A stretch of 64,000 nucleotides of DNA from Dactylonectria macrodidyma. Lineage: Eukaryota > Ascomycota > Sordariomycetes > Hypocreales > Nectriaceae. Shown here in pieces: positions 11,655 through 23,255 of the stretch. Within the stretch, counting starts at the first letter, position 1, and the number at the start of each line of letters is the position of its first letter. The notes below the pieces were generated by a model. That model did no database searches. It was not told the DNA's origin and saw nothing but the letters and a program-made list of their open reading frames with translations. Both the position numbers and the translations under genes were made by a program. The stretch covers positions 62,001 to 126,000 of the forward strand of contig JAGMUV010000046.1 of assembly GCA_020744425.1 (NCBI GenBank), in the 5' to 3' direction.

Positions 11655-12362
11655 ATGAAGTTCACAACTTTCTGCGCCTATGCGCTCGCATTCTTTTCCA
11701 CTGGAGCTCACTGCTACCCCGTGACCAGCGACAACCTCAACTGCCGCTCTGGTCCAGGCACTGCCTTCGCCGTCAAGAAATCCTACAAAAAGGGCCAGGA
11801 TGTCACTATCACCTGCCAGACTGAGGGTGATAATATCGAGGGAAATTCCATCTGGGATAAGACCTCTGACGGCTGCTACGTTACCGATAAATACGTCAAG
11901 ACAGGAAAGGACGGCTACGTCAAGGGCAAATGCACAAACGTCCCCAAACCTCCCAAGAACAACAAAATCCCAGGTCCTAGGGTCAACGACTATCCTTACA
12001 AGAACAGCTGCGGCCCAGCGGACAAGTGGCTCTACTTCAAGTGCCAATGCACCAGCTTCGTGGCATGGCGCGTGAATGAGCGCCTGGGCGTCAAATTCCA
12101 CAACAAATACAAGGGGAAGGCGTGGGGAAATGGAAATCAGTGGGATGAGGCTGCTAGACAGAGTGGCGTGAAGGTTGATAATAAGCCTGTACCGGGTTGT
12201 ATTGCTCAGACGAATGCCGGGCAATTCGGACATGTTGCCTGGGTTTCTGCTGTTGATGGGGATATGGTTACTGTTGAGGAGTACAACTGGAACAATCACA
12301 GGGCTTATGGGACGCGCAAGGTCCACAAGGGAAAGTTCAATTACATCCATCTCAAGGTCTAA
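11655..12362 (+). CDS. Secreted SH3b-CHAP peptidoglycan amidase/endopeptidase
   Basis: An intronless gene of 235 aa. Signal peptide about residues 1-20; SH3b domain 21-93; a Pro/Lys-rich linker to about 110; CHAP domain to the end. The CHAP catalytic residues are visible: Cys132 in QCTSFVAWRVN, His193 in FGHVAWV, then Glu208/Glu209 and Asn211 in VEEYNWN. CHAP enzymes cut the stem peptide or the amide link of bacterial peptidoglycan. By hand alignment about 53 of 73 SH3b residues match those of the GH24 lysozyme at 7601-8493, with no gaps, so the two genes share one targeting module but cut different bonds. The gene is expected to act outside the cell against bacteria. Confidence 0.88.
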   Translation: MKFTTFCAYALAFFSTGAHCYPVTSDNLNCRSGPGTAFAVKKSYKKGQDVTITCQTEGDNIEGNSIWDKTSDGCYVTDKYVKTGKDGYVKGKCTNVPKPPKNNKIPGPRVNDYPYKNSCGPADKWLYFKCQCTSFVAWRVNERLGVKFHNKYKGKAWGNGNQWDEAARQSGVKVDNKPVPGCIAQTNAGQFGHVAWVSAVDGDMVTVEEYNWNNHRAYGTRKVHKGKFNYIHLKV

Positions 12363-13380
12363 GGCTTCTGGTTGATGGCTTGAGCAAGGAAGAGGGATAA
12401 GGGGTTGGGAAAAGTGATATTGGGATATCAGGAATTCTCAGGTCGACATTATTATTCTTGGACAGATGCATAGCTTACTAATGTATTCTAACTTTTGATT
12501 AAAGAGTGGTTGAAGACTGAAGTGAACCTCTGATAGAGATTGAGTAAACTCCTTAATTGTGAGAATAGGTTCAAAAAGGTATATAGATCGGCAGGTACTA
12601 AAAACAATCGCCTAACTATGTACAAGCGATCGTCAAGGATTTCGGTCTAATAATCAAGCCGACTGACTCTGGACGTGAATAGCGGCAGTCCAAGCTTCTT
12701 GATGTTACAATGAGCATCTCAAATACGACCACTTGCCTATTTCGTAGTCTAGAGAGACTAAGTTATCTCTACTTGAAACCGCCAAAGTTGAACGACGAGG
12801 ACGTGAAGTTAAATCACTGGGTAGAACTAGTGGGCCGTGACTCTGAGTGAGCTTCGGTTGTTAGAGCGAGGTGATTTGATTGTTTGTTAGCCGCGAGTCA
12901 TTCCTCTGCCCTGTTAGTTTTCTCTTGTTGGGGACTGTTTGCTAGTCAAAAATATGAAGCGGGGACGGGTTCCGGTCACCGGGGAGGTTGTCCGAAATAT
13001 GTCTTAGCAGAACTGCAAGAGGAATACGAAGTAATTTCAATGCAGTCAAATGGTTGAATTAAACACTAGTAATATGAGGGGCTCGGCTGGCTAGCGGTGG
13101 CGTTCTGTACCAAGTGTTTTCTGCAATAAGATGATCCTCGCATCATATGTCGGAAAGAGGAAGAACTTGAGTGTGCTCAGTTGCTTCTCGTGCCTTCGTT
13201 CAGGGCGTGAAGAAACGAGGCTGGCTGGTGCAAGTGCGGAACATGGCTGCAATAACCGGCTTATACGGAGTAAAATCATTGGATTACGAGTTTTCTTCCT
13301 CACCCACAGAAGATACAGGCTCGTGGATTGAGATGTGGATTGACGTAGACGCTAGTTAGGGGTACAGGTGCCTTAATATA
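12363..13380. other. Intergenic region, no gene seen
   Basis: About 1 kb downstream of the CHAP gene without recognisable coding sequence. Short frames near 13091-13359 overlap on both strands and carry no domain. Confidence 0.5.
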
Positions 13381-13560
13381 TTTCGTTAATATTTACTATA
13401 TATCTCTATATAACTACTGATAGATCTAATTAGGTAATACTTTAGATATATTATAATATTTTATAATATATTATAATACCTAATCTTAAAATGTCTTTTT
13501 ATTTAGTTAATTTATATAGTTAGTGAATCTTTAATATTGAGATAGCGGACTTCCCTTTTG
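13381..13560. repeat. A/T-rich, RIP-like degenerate segment
   Basis: Strong enrichment in TA dinucleotides (runs such as ttataatatattataat), unlike the flanking sequence. This is the usual look of an old repeat mutated by RIP. Its parent element is not recognisable. Confidence 0.4.
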
Positions 13561-14403
13561 ACTCTAAACTACTGACTAATAACAAGGGGCATGCTGGGAT
13601 CCCTTGGCGTGCTTTAGATCTGGACCCTAAAGTCTGCTAGCCTTTTATTTAGGTACTAATAGGTGATGAGGAGCGGAGGATCTTCTGCTCTAGAAGGGAT
13701 TTACGCTAGCCGAGTGTAGTAAAGATACCCTATTATAAGTATGGAATTACAGAGTCGAGATTTAATCTAAAATATCCCGATAATAGATCTATATGCTATA
13801 TATGCGCCAAAAGACCCTTACGCTGCAGGTATATAAATCTAAAGGTACCTAAAATGCTGAACTCCACCTCTGGAAAGCTCATGGCTACTGGGATCCATCA
13901 GGACGACGATTAATACCATTCGAGAAGTAAGGAGGCAAGAGGGTGCTTCTATTTCGGACTTCATGAGCCTCAAACGTTCCGATCCAAAGGATCAAGCGCT
14001 GGATCACGAGAATCAGCTCCAAAAAATTGTGCTCGGCATTCCGGAGCTGATAGAGCGACATACTGGCGAGAATATTGCCGCCGAGATCCTAAGCTTGATG
14101 GAACGTAACAAATCGAGGGTCGTGGCGCATGAATCGGTCGCGGACAGTGTCTGGAGCATCGCCTGCGGCAAGGTATTCAATTAGTACAGAGCCGGTTCAA
14201 ACGTCTCACTGGTGCAGTGGTTTCTGCCCACCATACGTAACGGAGGTGGCAAACAGAGTACGTACCATTGGCAGCATTTCCAGCGGCTGTCCGAGCGGAT
14301 CTAGGTGTCTATCTTTTCCCATGTCCCGAGTCAAGGCTCTGCCGACCAATATCTTCGCTGAGCTTAGAACCAGCTTGCAGCCAGCGAGTTAAGCCAGTTC
14401 GCC

Positions 14404-14960
14404 ATGAACCCTTCACCTAAGCACCTGCGGTATGCAAACCGAGTTCTCTCATATACCCAGACCACACAGTACTATGACATCGGGTTCTCAGGCTCTGTGG
14501 ATAAGGCCACAGAGGTAGAGACAGGCGATGATGAAGTACTACAGCAGTCAAGCGACGCATCGTTCGCGGATGATCCAGAAACTCGAAAATCTACCCGAGA
14601 CTATCTTATGAAAATGTTTAGCGGTCAATCATGCGCAGTCTTCGAAGCAAAAGACTGTAACTACGTCAACAACTGAAGCAGAGATCTTATCGCTTTCTCA
14701 TACAGCGAGGGAGACAATAGATCTATACTGACTGTTCAAGCAAATACAGTTCAATCCTGAACACCAACCACGCATCCACTGTGGCAATTGCTTGCAGCTT
14801 GACCAACCCTGGGGTACAGCCGTGAAGAGAGTGAGCAGTTTCGAGAAGCTGTGAGTGCTTGGCCATTTGGACCATCAAGACAATGCCAAGCTTTTTGAAG
14901 TGTTGTGCCAGTTTACTCCAGCTTTGCTTGCTGGACGGTTGAATTACCATACAAGGCAAC
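14404..14960 (+). mobile_element. Ty1/copia retrotransposon relic (end of RT/RNase H)
   Basis: The plus-strand frame from 14404 carries PSPKHLRYANRVLSY and SSDASFADDPETRKSTRDY, a form of the conserved copia RNase H block (DASFADDPETRKST). Just beyond the stop, a TEAEILSLSHTARE-like stretch follows in another frame, and then a degraded relative of the QFNPE..RIHC.N segment. The order matches the 3' end of a copia pol gene. Stops and frame breaks show it is dead. No LTR was found next to it. The upstream frame 13963-14184 could belong to the same element but I do not recognise it. Confidence 0.6.
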
Positions 14961-15837
14961 CTCTGGAGTTATCTTCCGCTTTGATGAACCCAGGGAAATA
15001 TTATCAAGGCACTGGGAGTCAATGATCTCTGATTTTACGAGCGCCTCGGCTTTTGCGCCGGTCGGGGCATCTGCAAGAGGTTAGACGTAACGAGAAGCTA
15101 GACGTAAGTAGGACGGACGGTGACGACGATATTGACGGAGACAGGCGATGAGGATGGAGGCACAAGTGGGGGACGAAGGCGGCAACGGTAGGTGGAGGGG
15201 GATGATGGGAAGCGATGACGTCATGGCGTAGACACCAATACTGGAGGATAGGGTGTAGAGGGTTGGGGGTTACAGGGTGGGTTTCTATGACTGATTTAGG
15301 GGACTTCGACTCACCTCTCGACTTACCTCTGGCTGAGGTGTCGGAGGGTGGAAAAGACGTCAGAGATGACGTTGGAAGCAGCCAAAAATAAGGCGCAAAG
15401 AAAGAGACAAGGATCGGGGTGCCGTCGCTAACAAAATGCTAACTCGAGGAGGACGGGGACTCGCATTGTGCTGTCGGTGCTGTCGATGACATCGTCCGAT
15501 TTCCCCCACCTCAACCCAACTGACTTATCGCAACGACGATCACTGCAGCGAGTCGCTCAACTGGGCCGACCCGCCCCGCGTGCGTGTGCTTTGTGTTTGC
15601 TACTGCGCATCTTGCATCGACCGGCTAGACTCGCTCGGATGAGATATCAGTCGTAGTTACAGCAGGTTCCCCAATCTTTTGGTGCCGCCGTCTCATCCCT
15701 CAAGCGCTTTGGCCTTGGTGGTCGGCTTCATGATGCTGTCACTATTGCGACAGGTACTGTGTAGGTCTCGGTGCTAAAATACAGTGTGTGAAAGCGCATA
15801 GCTAGTAGAAAGTATCGAAAGGAATATCGAACGATAG
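14961..15837. other. Intergenic region with purine-rich stretch
   Basis: 15080-15260 is rich in GAGGA/GACGG-type triplets and low in complexity. No gene is recognisable. Confidence 0.4.
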
Positions 15838-17072
15838 CTAAATGCGTCCGCATTTCTTCTCGTGTTTTGGTGGGCACGTGAATATCGAGTCTGCAGGCGA
15901 TCCAAAGATGGCTTCATCCCCAAAGTAAAATGAGTTGTAATCCGTATCAACACACTTGCCGCCACCGGTGGGACCCACATGTGGGCAGTGAATCTAGACG
16001 GCCAAGGTCACTAAACGCAGTCAGGAACATTGAACAACTTACGTCTGGACGACTTAGCGTCAAGATGACATGAATCTGCCGGCAAGCAACGGTGTTGCTA
16101 GTCGCGTAATCGAAAGCACCGAAGGGAATGGCTTCCAAAAATTCCAGGCATTCCTCCAGACTGCTCATTGATTGTTAATTAGCTTCAATCGTCTATCCCT
16201 TCTCCGCTTCTATACCTCTGTTGTAGCGAATTAGCTTAGGATTTTGCCAACCCACCTGTTCCACTGCACATTAGGCCCCTCGCATCGCTGCATGGCTAGG
16301 CCACAAATTGTCTGCTTGAAGCCGGTTTGGGCAGCAGGATTGGACAGCGGTACTCCTAAATTCATTTCCACGAATGCCTGGAGATTTGGGATCCAGGCGT
16401 CGTAGTGAGTGATTTCTCCTCTATCATTGAAGCGCCAGAATGCCACCTGGAAACCACTTTAGACGTCATGTCCCAAACTCATCAATCAATGGGAGGGATG
16501 AAAGTGTTAACAACCGACTCACCTGTTTGAGGTACGTAACAAACTGAACGGGTACTTTAGGGTTTGCAATATCAACTCTTGAGAGCTTCAAGTATACCGT
16601 CGACGTCGCAACCTCCGGACATCCAGAATTGAACTCCACGATTTTCGCCTCGGAGAAGATGGTAGGATTCTGTTCAGAGGGTACGGGAGCCAGTCCGACG
16701 AAGTACTCGATCGAACCAACGAGGTCGTCGAAGGCCCCGACCGGCGTGACGCGGCCGGAGATGTCATTGGCGAGGATGCCTGGCGGGAAGGCCGATGTGC
16801 CTTGTGTTATGATGGGGACATTATCTGGAGAGTATGTTAGCAGAACGTTGAAGGGTAATTTATCCTGTCTAATGAGCAGGGGATGTATGCAGATGAAACA
16901 GAAAAGGAAAGCTTGACGTACTTGGGAAAATAGTAAGGTCGTAGACGGACTGGATTGTGGCGAGGTTACGAGCTTCAAAGTCGCAATCTAGCCCTTTTAT
17001 GTGAGCAGAAATTCCCAAGGGCGACAGAGGGAGAAGGATTATACCGAGCCTCTTCATAATAGAACGGTTCAA
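15838..17072 (-). CDS. Conserved secreted fungal protein of unknown function, Cys-rich C-terminus
   Basis: Five exons (complement of 16922-17072, 16523-16824, 16256-16446, 16043-16163 and 15838-15993) give 306 aa; every junction keeps phase. The N-terminus MKRLGIILLPLSPLGISA is a signal peptide (alternative ATG at 17057). The middle has a single-domain look (FWRFNDRGEITHYDAWIP), reminiscent of SnoaL/NTF2-like proteins but not provable. The C-terminal third is cysteine-rich (ICGLAMQRC, EECLEFL, VACRQIH, IHCPHVGPTGGGKC, FTCPP, KKC). The HCPHVGPTGGGKC stretch looks familiar from secreted proteins of other ascomycetes. Substrate or partner is unknown. The completeness of the splice model argues for a live gene. 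Confidence 0.7.
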
Positions 17073-17999
17073 CTTTTAGAAATGTTTGCGAAATGGATAA
17101 GGGGCCATTAATGGAGGTCAGAGATGGTTCGATTGAACTACTGGCACGAAATGCGGGACACTCTTCGCTTTTGAGGCAGCACCCTGCCGTTCTTTTCGTC
17201 AGGCAGCCTTAGCTGAATCTTTTGTTATCTTGTCATTGCTTGTCACCATCGCTGCGCTAGATAAAGAACAAACTTCATCCCCCATCTTGGCGAACCCTCA
17301 GATTGGACACTCAGGTGTGCTCATCAATAGCGTGACGAAACCTTTGCTCTCACTACTCGTTTCTGAGGTGACATCGGCCACGTTCGCGTTGTGTGGTGTG
17401 ACCTTCAACTATTGCCCACGAAGTGAGCAAAAATACATTGCAAGTCAAGCCCACAGGCGAATAGTTTCCGTACACATTCACTTGTGGTGCCTTGAATAGC
17501 TTGATGTTAGATACCGTACGGTCAATTCGATCACAGGGATGGTGTTCAATAGAAGGTGGATCCTAAATCTGATGATTGTACTGATCTTGGATGCCTCCGG
17601 CTCCCTCTATTCTTGTGAGGGGTTTTTATGCATGCGGATATTGATATAATATCAGAGGATTACGGAGTGTGCAGATCCCACTTATTATGCCGCCACACGG
17701 GGTCTCAATCCAACACTTGACTAGCGGAGGGTACACCGTCCGCCGCATGTTGGATGTTGCAGGGAACCTTACAAGCGACAAGGTAAAAGTAGGTCAGCTT
17801 GCAAACATCGGACTGCCTTCCCAATATCCAATAAACCCGCATGGTTAGTCCATAGCTGGAGCTGCCCAAAGTTAATGGCAGAAACAGGACTCTCAGGCAT
17901 GCCTGGAATCCAGATAGGGAGTCGGACTGCTACAATAGCGGTGGGACTAGTGAGGATCAGAGCATGAACTGGAGCCTTACCGCACTCCAAGGGATAGGA
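17073..17999. other. Intergenic region, no gene seen
   Basis: Upstream of the secreted protein gene and ahead of a LINE relic; no recognisable coding sequence. The minus-strand frame 17769-18266 overlaps the LINE relic and looks like a shadow. Confidence 0.45.
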
Positions 18000-18485
18000 T
18001 AAGCGGCCGACCGAGCGGCCAAAGAAGCCACGGGGATGGAGAAAGAGAGGGCCACCAGGACCAAGGGCGCAGCAACCGTCGGTATTGCGCTCATTAAGAA
18101 CCACGTTGAAAATGTGGTTGCGCAGAGTTGTCAACGAAAGATGGGAAAGATGGAAAACACAGTGGCAACAGGAAACCAGGGGCCGAGCAACCTTCAGATA
18201 CACGCCGGAGCCAATACCAAAAGTACTACAGCCACATAAGCACTTCAGCAAAAGCCACAGCGCCATCTACATCCAACTCCGGACGGAGAAAATCGGGATG
18301 AACGACTTCTCTTCAACCGGAGAGTGCCAGAAATCACGAGCCCAAGATGTGACTGCGGCGAAGGACGGCAAACAGTAGCCCACATCCTGCTCCAATGCAG
18401 GAAGCATACCGCACTTCGAAACCAAGTACTAGGCCAATTGCAAGAACGTTACAGCTCCTTCTTGGTACTAAAATCGAGGTTGTCG
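18000..18485 (+). mobile_element. LINE (Tad1-like non-LTR retrotransposon) 3' RNase H/CCHC-tail relic
   Basis: Plus-strand frames carry ADRAAKEATG (the RNase H end of Tad-like elements), then IQLRTEKIGMNDF, then SPRCDCGEGRQTVAHILLQCRKH. The last is the typical zinc-binding tail (CxC...H...C) of fungal LINE ORF2 proteins. These pieces occur in order but in different frames with intervening stops, so the element is a truncated, dead copy. The 5' part is missing. Confidence 0.65.
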
Positions 18486-19372
18486 ACCTGTAGTTCATCT
18501 ACTTGTATCCCGTCTGTAACCAGAACAGACAAGAGAGACAGTGCCGCCCCTCCTACAGTACTAACCAAGGTGCTTTGTCGTTCTCTGTGCGGGTTCGAGG
18601 GCCTCTGTCTCGACGCGCCTCGCCCCCTTTCGACAGAGCAGCCCGAAAGCGCCCCGAGGGTATCCTCCGCCACCTCGACTCAGGGGAGTCCTAGGTTGGA
18701 GCCATCGCAAGCTCCCGTTGTTTTAGTGGCTCCATGTGCCATCCTCCCACTCTAGACCTTGAGTTATACTCCACCTATAATTATTTAAGACTTGGTCCTT
18801 ATCCTCTTACATCCAAGTCGTTACAAACCTTATAGATGAGTAGAGCGATGACTACTTCGATCAGTATGAGACTCCCTGAAATTATCTTTTTGGCCGTCTT
18901 GGTCCTCTTTGTCCTTATTATTATATTTACTGTTCTTAATCTGGTGATGAAAATCGAAGCCGATCCCACATGTCTGAACCAACCCCCGCCCCCTGTGTGC
19001 AGCTGTTGACTCATGACCCACCCCCCCTTGGCGATCGCCAGTCCACTAGGTGTAACCACACCATTGGAAATTCAGGATCCCACGCTACTGGCATTTCTAT
19101 ATTGAGACTCTGAGATTCATTGTGGTGTAGGGCAGTCAACGGTGAATAGGTAATGTTGGCAAGCGCTCGACATCAGTGGCAATGTGATTCTACTAAGAGA
19201 CCTGCAGCGGATGGTTTGAATGAGTGGGTGAAGAAGAAGCTTAATTGGGTGAGTGGGTTTAGGCTGAGAGTAATGAGGATATTTTTGGAAAGACGAGTTT
19301 AACTATCGATATATATATTAATAAATGAAGCAACCACAAAGTTCCAGAGTAACACAGATTGGCCATTACACT
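18486..19372. other. Intergenic region, no gene seen
   Basis: Sequence downstream of the LINE relic. Frames on both strands lack recognisable domains. Confidence 0.4.
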
Positions 19373-19492
19373 GCTCCACTCGCATCCCATCATCCCGTCC
19401 GCCCGTCGGCATCCCATTCGATACGGCCCGGTATCCCACTCAGCATCCCATCCGGCATCCCATCCGGCATCCCGTCCGGTATCCCAGCCAGT
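19373..19492 (+). repeat. 12-bp-type minisatellite (GGCATCCCATCC-like units)
   Basis: Several imperfect tandem units of the form gcatcccatccg / gtatcccactcg. In frame they read as S-G-I-P repeats inside an 80-codon ORF, which I do not treat as a gene. A related array in the opposite orientation lies at 24868-24925. Confidence 0.6.
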
Positions 19493-19817
19493 AAACCAAG
19501 TCGATTGCGCCCAGTACGCATCTGGTGTGCTGGACTACTAAGCATGCATTTTCACGTAAGCCGATGAACTTACCATCTGAATGTTGAAGACAGCAGGTGA
19601 AGGCTGTAGAGAAAATTTTCAGATTCAGCCTTTAAATAGAGATCTCGTTCTTGTTTTCGCCGCTTCTCTCCAATTTACTCTAATGAGCTCTGCCTTACAG
19701 TTCAATTGGATCGTTCATTCATTCGCAACATTCACACCATCCCAAATTATAGTACGTTTCTTCGTGTCCCAGCCACCAAGAGCAGGTTAGACACCTCCGC
19801 GTACAACATCGCCGACA

Positions 19818-20279
19818 ATGCCAGCTAGGCTTTCTCACGCTACCCGTGTTATTCATGCGTCCGTCGGACAGGTCTGGGGTATCGTCGCCTCCTATGGTGG
19901 GGAGAGCTTGTGGTTCCCAAACGTAACCAAGTCGACACTCGAGGGTTTCGGAGTCGGCTCTGTCCGCTCTCTCTGGTTCGGCAACGGGCCAAAAGGGGAA
20001 GATGCATGGGATGAGAAACCCGTCCGCGAGCTACTCGTCAGCGCTAACCCGGCAACTCACTCCCTCCGTTGGCAAATCTTCAACGAGAACATCGGAAGCA
20101 TGGAATCTTTTTCGACCCTCGAGCTTCGCTCTATTGACCACAACACGACGCAGATGACATGGTCTGGCGAGACGGATATCCCTGACGGAGTTGAGCGAGA
20201 TAACCTGAAGGTTTTCATTGAGGCTATGTATAACGGGGCCATGGAGGCTATTGCAAACAAGTTGGAAAAGCAAGAATGA
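19818..20279 (+). CDS. SRPBCC/START-fold (polyketide cyclase/dehydrase-like) small protein
   Basis: An intronless 153-aa protein without a signal peptide. The start SHATRVIHASVGQVWGIVASY and the later LELRSIDHNTTQMTWSGE fit the SRPBCC (Polyketide_cyc2/Bet v1-like) fold: a first strand ending in the helix that follows VWxxV, and a long C-terminal helix (NLKVFIEAMYNGAMEAIANKLEK). Such proteins bind hydrophobic small ligands in the cytosol, and some catalyse cyclisation or dehydration in secondary metabolism. Ligand unknown. The gene stands alone next to a GST pseudogene. The length is normal for the family. Confidence 0.7.
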   Translation: MPARLSHATRVIHASVGQVWGIVASYGGESLWFPNVTKSTLEGFGVGSVRSLWFGNGPKGEDAWDEKPVRELLVSANPATHSLRWQIFNENIGSMESFSTLELRSIDHNTTQMTWSGETDIPDGVERDNLKVFIEAMYNGAMEAIANKLEKQE

Positions 20280-20749
20280 CAAAATCCTGAGGTGGCTATA
20301 CTCTGCTCGATCTCGTAGCATCTTACCTTTCCCGGAATTGTCCAAGGTGGAATACACCAAATATCCCAATAGCCCGACGGATGATTCCTTAGATATAAGG
20401 TAACTAGACTTCTATGCTATACTCGATGTATCTAGAGGTTTCCTCCTTACGATAAACCGTTAGCTTATGAGAGGCCTTAGGTCCTTGCTCCTAAACTCCT
20501 TCTTGACGCCTTTAGCTAGTAGCCGCGTGTTACGGCCTGGTCCTCCGAAATAGCGATAGGCTTAAAAGGTCAGCTAGTGTGCCCAATAGTTGTTACAATA
20601 GCGATTACTGACTAATATTTTGCTCTATGATATAGCGATTAACGACGAGGACCAATCCTTGGCCGTCTTTGTCGCTGTTGACGTTGTCCATCATCTACCG
20701 GGCTCTAAAGCCGATGATCCCCTCATTGCGACCTTGATGATCTACGTCC
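20280..20749. other. Intergenic region, no gene seen
   Basis: Downstream sequence of the SRPBCC gene, moderately A/T-rich; nothing recognisable. Confidence 0.4.
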
Positions 20750-21559
20750 CCCACATAGCTGCTGAGGTGGCGTACTTCCACGAGTCCCTGGTTGAGACTG
20801 TCGCCCACTACGCTCCTAGATTCGGGCGTTCCTTAAAGGCACCCCCTTCACCAGCTTGGAAAAGCATGTCCACTACGGGCATATAGAATATGTCAATCAA
20901 GGAGAAGGTTTGGCCGCCTATGTACTGCTGGTCAGCGAGGACAAGGTACAAGACGTCTAGCTTCTCGTAAAGCTTCTTGACAGCCTCGAGAGTGAGTGAC
21001 GTATCAGCATGAATCCCTTTCATGCTGCTAAGTATCGTTAGTAGAGGAAACATCTCAGGAAGAAGTGGGAGCTTGCGGGTTGAATAGCTTAGTCATGAGT
21101 ACAAGTTTAGCAACGCCATAGAACTGGGAATACTCCACAGAAGCCCACTGTTAAAAAAGAGCCGAGCCTTGGTGTTCTCGGCATTGGGAATCAATGAAGT
21201 ACCTTCATTTTTGTGCTTGGTGGCTAGATAACGAGCAATTGCTCTCGACTCTGGGTAGGGTTAGAACGGAGTCTTAGAGCAGTGAGCGGTGAAGTTTTAG
21301 TCGCGACTTAGCGAATAGTCTAAATCCGCCATCCTCTAGCAACGGGATGACGGCAAAAGGGTGCTTCCGAACATAATGGGGTTGCTATGCTCGCATTAAC
21401 TCTTGGCTATGGCATAGGTCCTCACGGTCCATCTACCTTGTGCTCCCCCTGGAGAAAATCAATGACTTCGAATTCAACCTCCACGCCCTTTTCCGCCAAG
21501 ACGAGAAGAACTCGACGAGTGCACAGCGAGAGATGGTGGCCATAAAGCTTGAGAGACAT
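20750..21559 (-). pseudogene. Glutathione S-transferase pseudogene
   Basis: On the minus strand the N-terminal thioredoxin-like half starts at 21559 (MSLKLYGHHLSLCTRRVLLVLAEKG) and ends in a GT donor after GEHK. It resumes as KHPFAVIPLLEDGGF (the cis-Pro region), then ESRAIARYLATKHK, and then the all-helical C-terminal half (LYEKLDVLYLVLADQQYIGGQTFSLIDIFYMP). Between 21160 and 21050 the frame changes twice, and one frame ends in a stop just before the MFPLL stretch. The domain order is that of a normal theta/phi-like GST, so this is a recently broken gene rather than a chance match. The frame breaks make a functional product unlikely. Confidence 0.7.
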
Positions 21560-22258
21560 CGTAGGCAAATTGATGATGGTGAAGGTTATGGCAGAAGGTT
21601 ATGAAGAGACTGAATGTATTTACAGAAGATAGTACAGGAGCTTTTGAAACTCTGTTATCGTGGGCTTCATTTATGCTAATACAAGTGCATACAAAACGAA
21701 GTTCCCGCCTGCTTGGTAATGTAGCTGATTACAAACCTCCCCAATGCCCAAAATGATCCCTGAGTGCAAGCGACAATCCTCAAATCCGACCTATGGACGG
21801 GAGTGCCGGGTTCTGCAGGTCGGGGTCGCCGCTGCTACAACTATTGCCCCTGTTTGGTGGTCCGCTATGAAATCTGACATTTCGTTAATCAGTTACGCCG
21901 CTTTCTCTTATTTGTTTTGAAGAACGCTCACTCGTTAATTCTTATTCAGGCTGCGCAGCGATTGCAGAAGAATTATCATCCACTATCTTCTCTTTACCCA
22001 AACCCCATTCATTTACCCCTCTAAAAGGGTCCACAATGTACTTAGATAGCGAAGTACTTAGGCTATTACTAAAAGGGTTTTGCCTTTTTCCTAGCTTAAT
22101 CTTTGCTATCTATAGAAAGGCCTCGTTCTAAATTACTATACTACTATTACATATTGCCTTTAATATAAAGCTAAACTCATTCATAAAATATAACTAGGAT
22201 ATTTTATTTAGGCTAAGGCTCCTTATCTAATAGTATAAAGTTTAGTATACTAATAATA
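21560..22258. other. Intergenic region, A/T-rich 3' part
   Basis: No recognisable gene. 22030-22258 is TA-rich and probably an RIP-degraded repeat into which the solo LTR at 22264 inserted. Confidence 0.4.
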
Positions 22259-22263
22259 CTACC

Positions 22264-22489
22264 TGTCACAACTATCATCAGACTCTCATCAGACTCTAGG
22301 ATCATGTTTGCTTTTTTATGCCCTCATGACAGGCCACAGGCTCGAGCCCCTTAAGGCTCGGATCCCTGATTTAGGTCACGAGACCGTCTTTTCCTTCATG
22401 TATATAAGGGCTGATTTAGGCCCTTCAAATAGCTAGAAATCAAGAGCTTCTATTCACATCACAATGCATCCTTCCTATCTGATGTAACA
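22264..22489 (+). mobile_element. Solo LTR, family A, with 5-bp target duplication
   Basis: A 226-bp segment that begins TGTCACAACT and ends GATGTAACA, bounded on both sides by the direct repeat CTACC (22259-22263 and 22490-22494). The same sequence occurs in reverse orientation at 31629-31842. TG..CA ends plus a 5-bp duplication are the signature of an LTR. With no internal region beside it, it is a solo LTR left by recombination. It has a 12-bp internal tandem duplication (CATCAGACTCT-type) that the other copy lacks. Confidence 0.85.
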
Positions 22490-22494
22490 CTACC

Positions 22495-23054
22495 CTTCCT
22501 ATACATTCACTTCCTAGATATAAAGCTACTCTCAGGCAAGCTCTTCATCCAGTCAATACGGCTTTTCTATGGTTGCTGATCGTAAGGCATGTATGCTAGT
22601 ATGTAGAATGTCTAGTTGCCTTTAAATATCAGATCTCTATCATAGGGCGGTACGAGATATATTCTACATCGGATAAATCCGCAGCAATTTAGCTAGTTAC
22701 TGCTCAACGATCTAGGCTTGAAACGGAATGTCGTCGTGTCGACCGGTCTATGGAAGCTAACCATTCGTGACTTTCACGACCTTGCGCGACAGCCGCCTTC
22801 CTTCTCAGACGAACACCCCCCTCAAGCATCCGACTGGGTTATTAAGCAGCTGCAATACAACCTGTCTGACTGTTGGCCGCTCGTCCGATTTGTCATCCGC
22901 CATTGCCATAAGCCAATATTCACAACCCCCGCTCGCCTTTCGCGCTATATCGATTGCATGCTATCATTGAAGTTATATCCTATGCTTGAGCACCTTTTAT
23001 TCCATTTATTCTCAATAGCCTCATCAAAGCTGTACCTATCAACCCGTCTTCACT
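22495..23054. other. Intergenic region upstream of SDR fragment
   Basis: An open frame at 22718-23071 shows no domain. It may be upstream DNA of the truncated SDR gene. Confidence 0.35.
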
Positions 23055-23255
23055 ATGGGTTCTCAGACTAAAATCGTGCTGGTCCTTGGTGCTGGGAAAA
23101 ACACTGGTCAAGGTGTTGCCCAGAAATTCAGATCTGCCGGCTATCGCGTCGCACTGGTGTCTCGGAGGGGGGGTCCATGTATGAGTCGTGTGTTCAAGTT
23201 GGGTTGTCCTCCGATTCAGTTGGACAGTGTTTGGTACCCGTACTATTATATATAG
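23055..23255 (+). pseudogene. N-terminal fragment of a short-chain dehydrogenase (SDR)
   Basis: The frame opens with MGSQTKIVLVLGAGKNTGQG and continues to YRVALVSR, a standard Rossmann start (GxGxxG-like GAGKNTGQG, then the end of the second beta strand). After about 40 residues the SDR similarity ends and the frame closes. No catalytic Tyr-x3-Lys region follows in any frame nearby. It is therefore a 3'-truncated gene remnant. Confidence 0.6.

Noticed and set aside
13963..14184. 73-codon frame as copia gag
   Set aside because: It does not show recognisable gag features, so it is only mentioned with the relic.
19325..19567. 80-codon ORF with S-G-I-P repeats
   Set aside because: The repeats come from a minisatellite with an inverted relative at 24.9 kb; there is no sign of a real protein.
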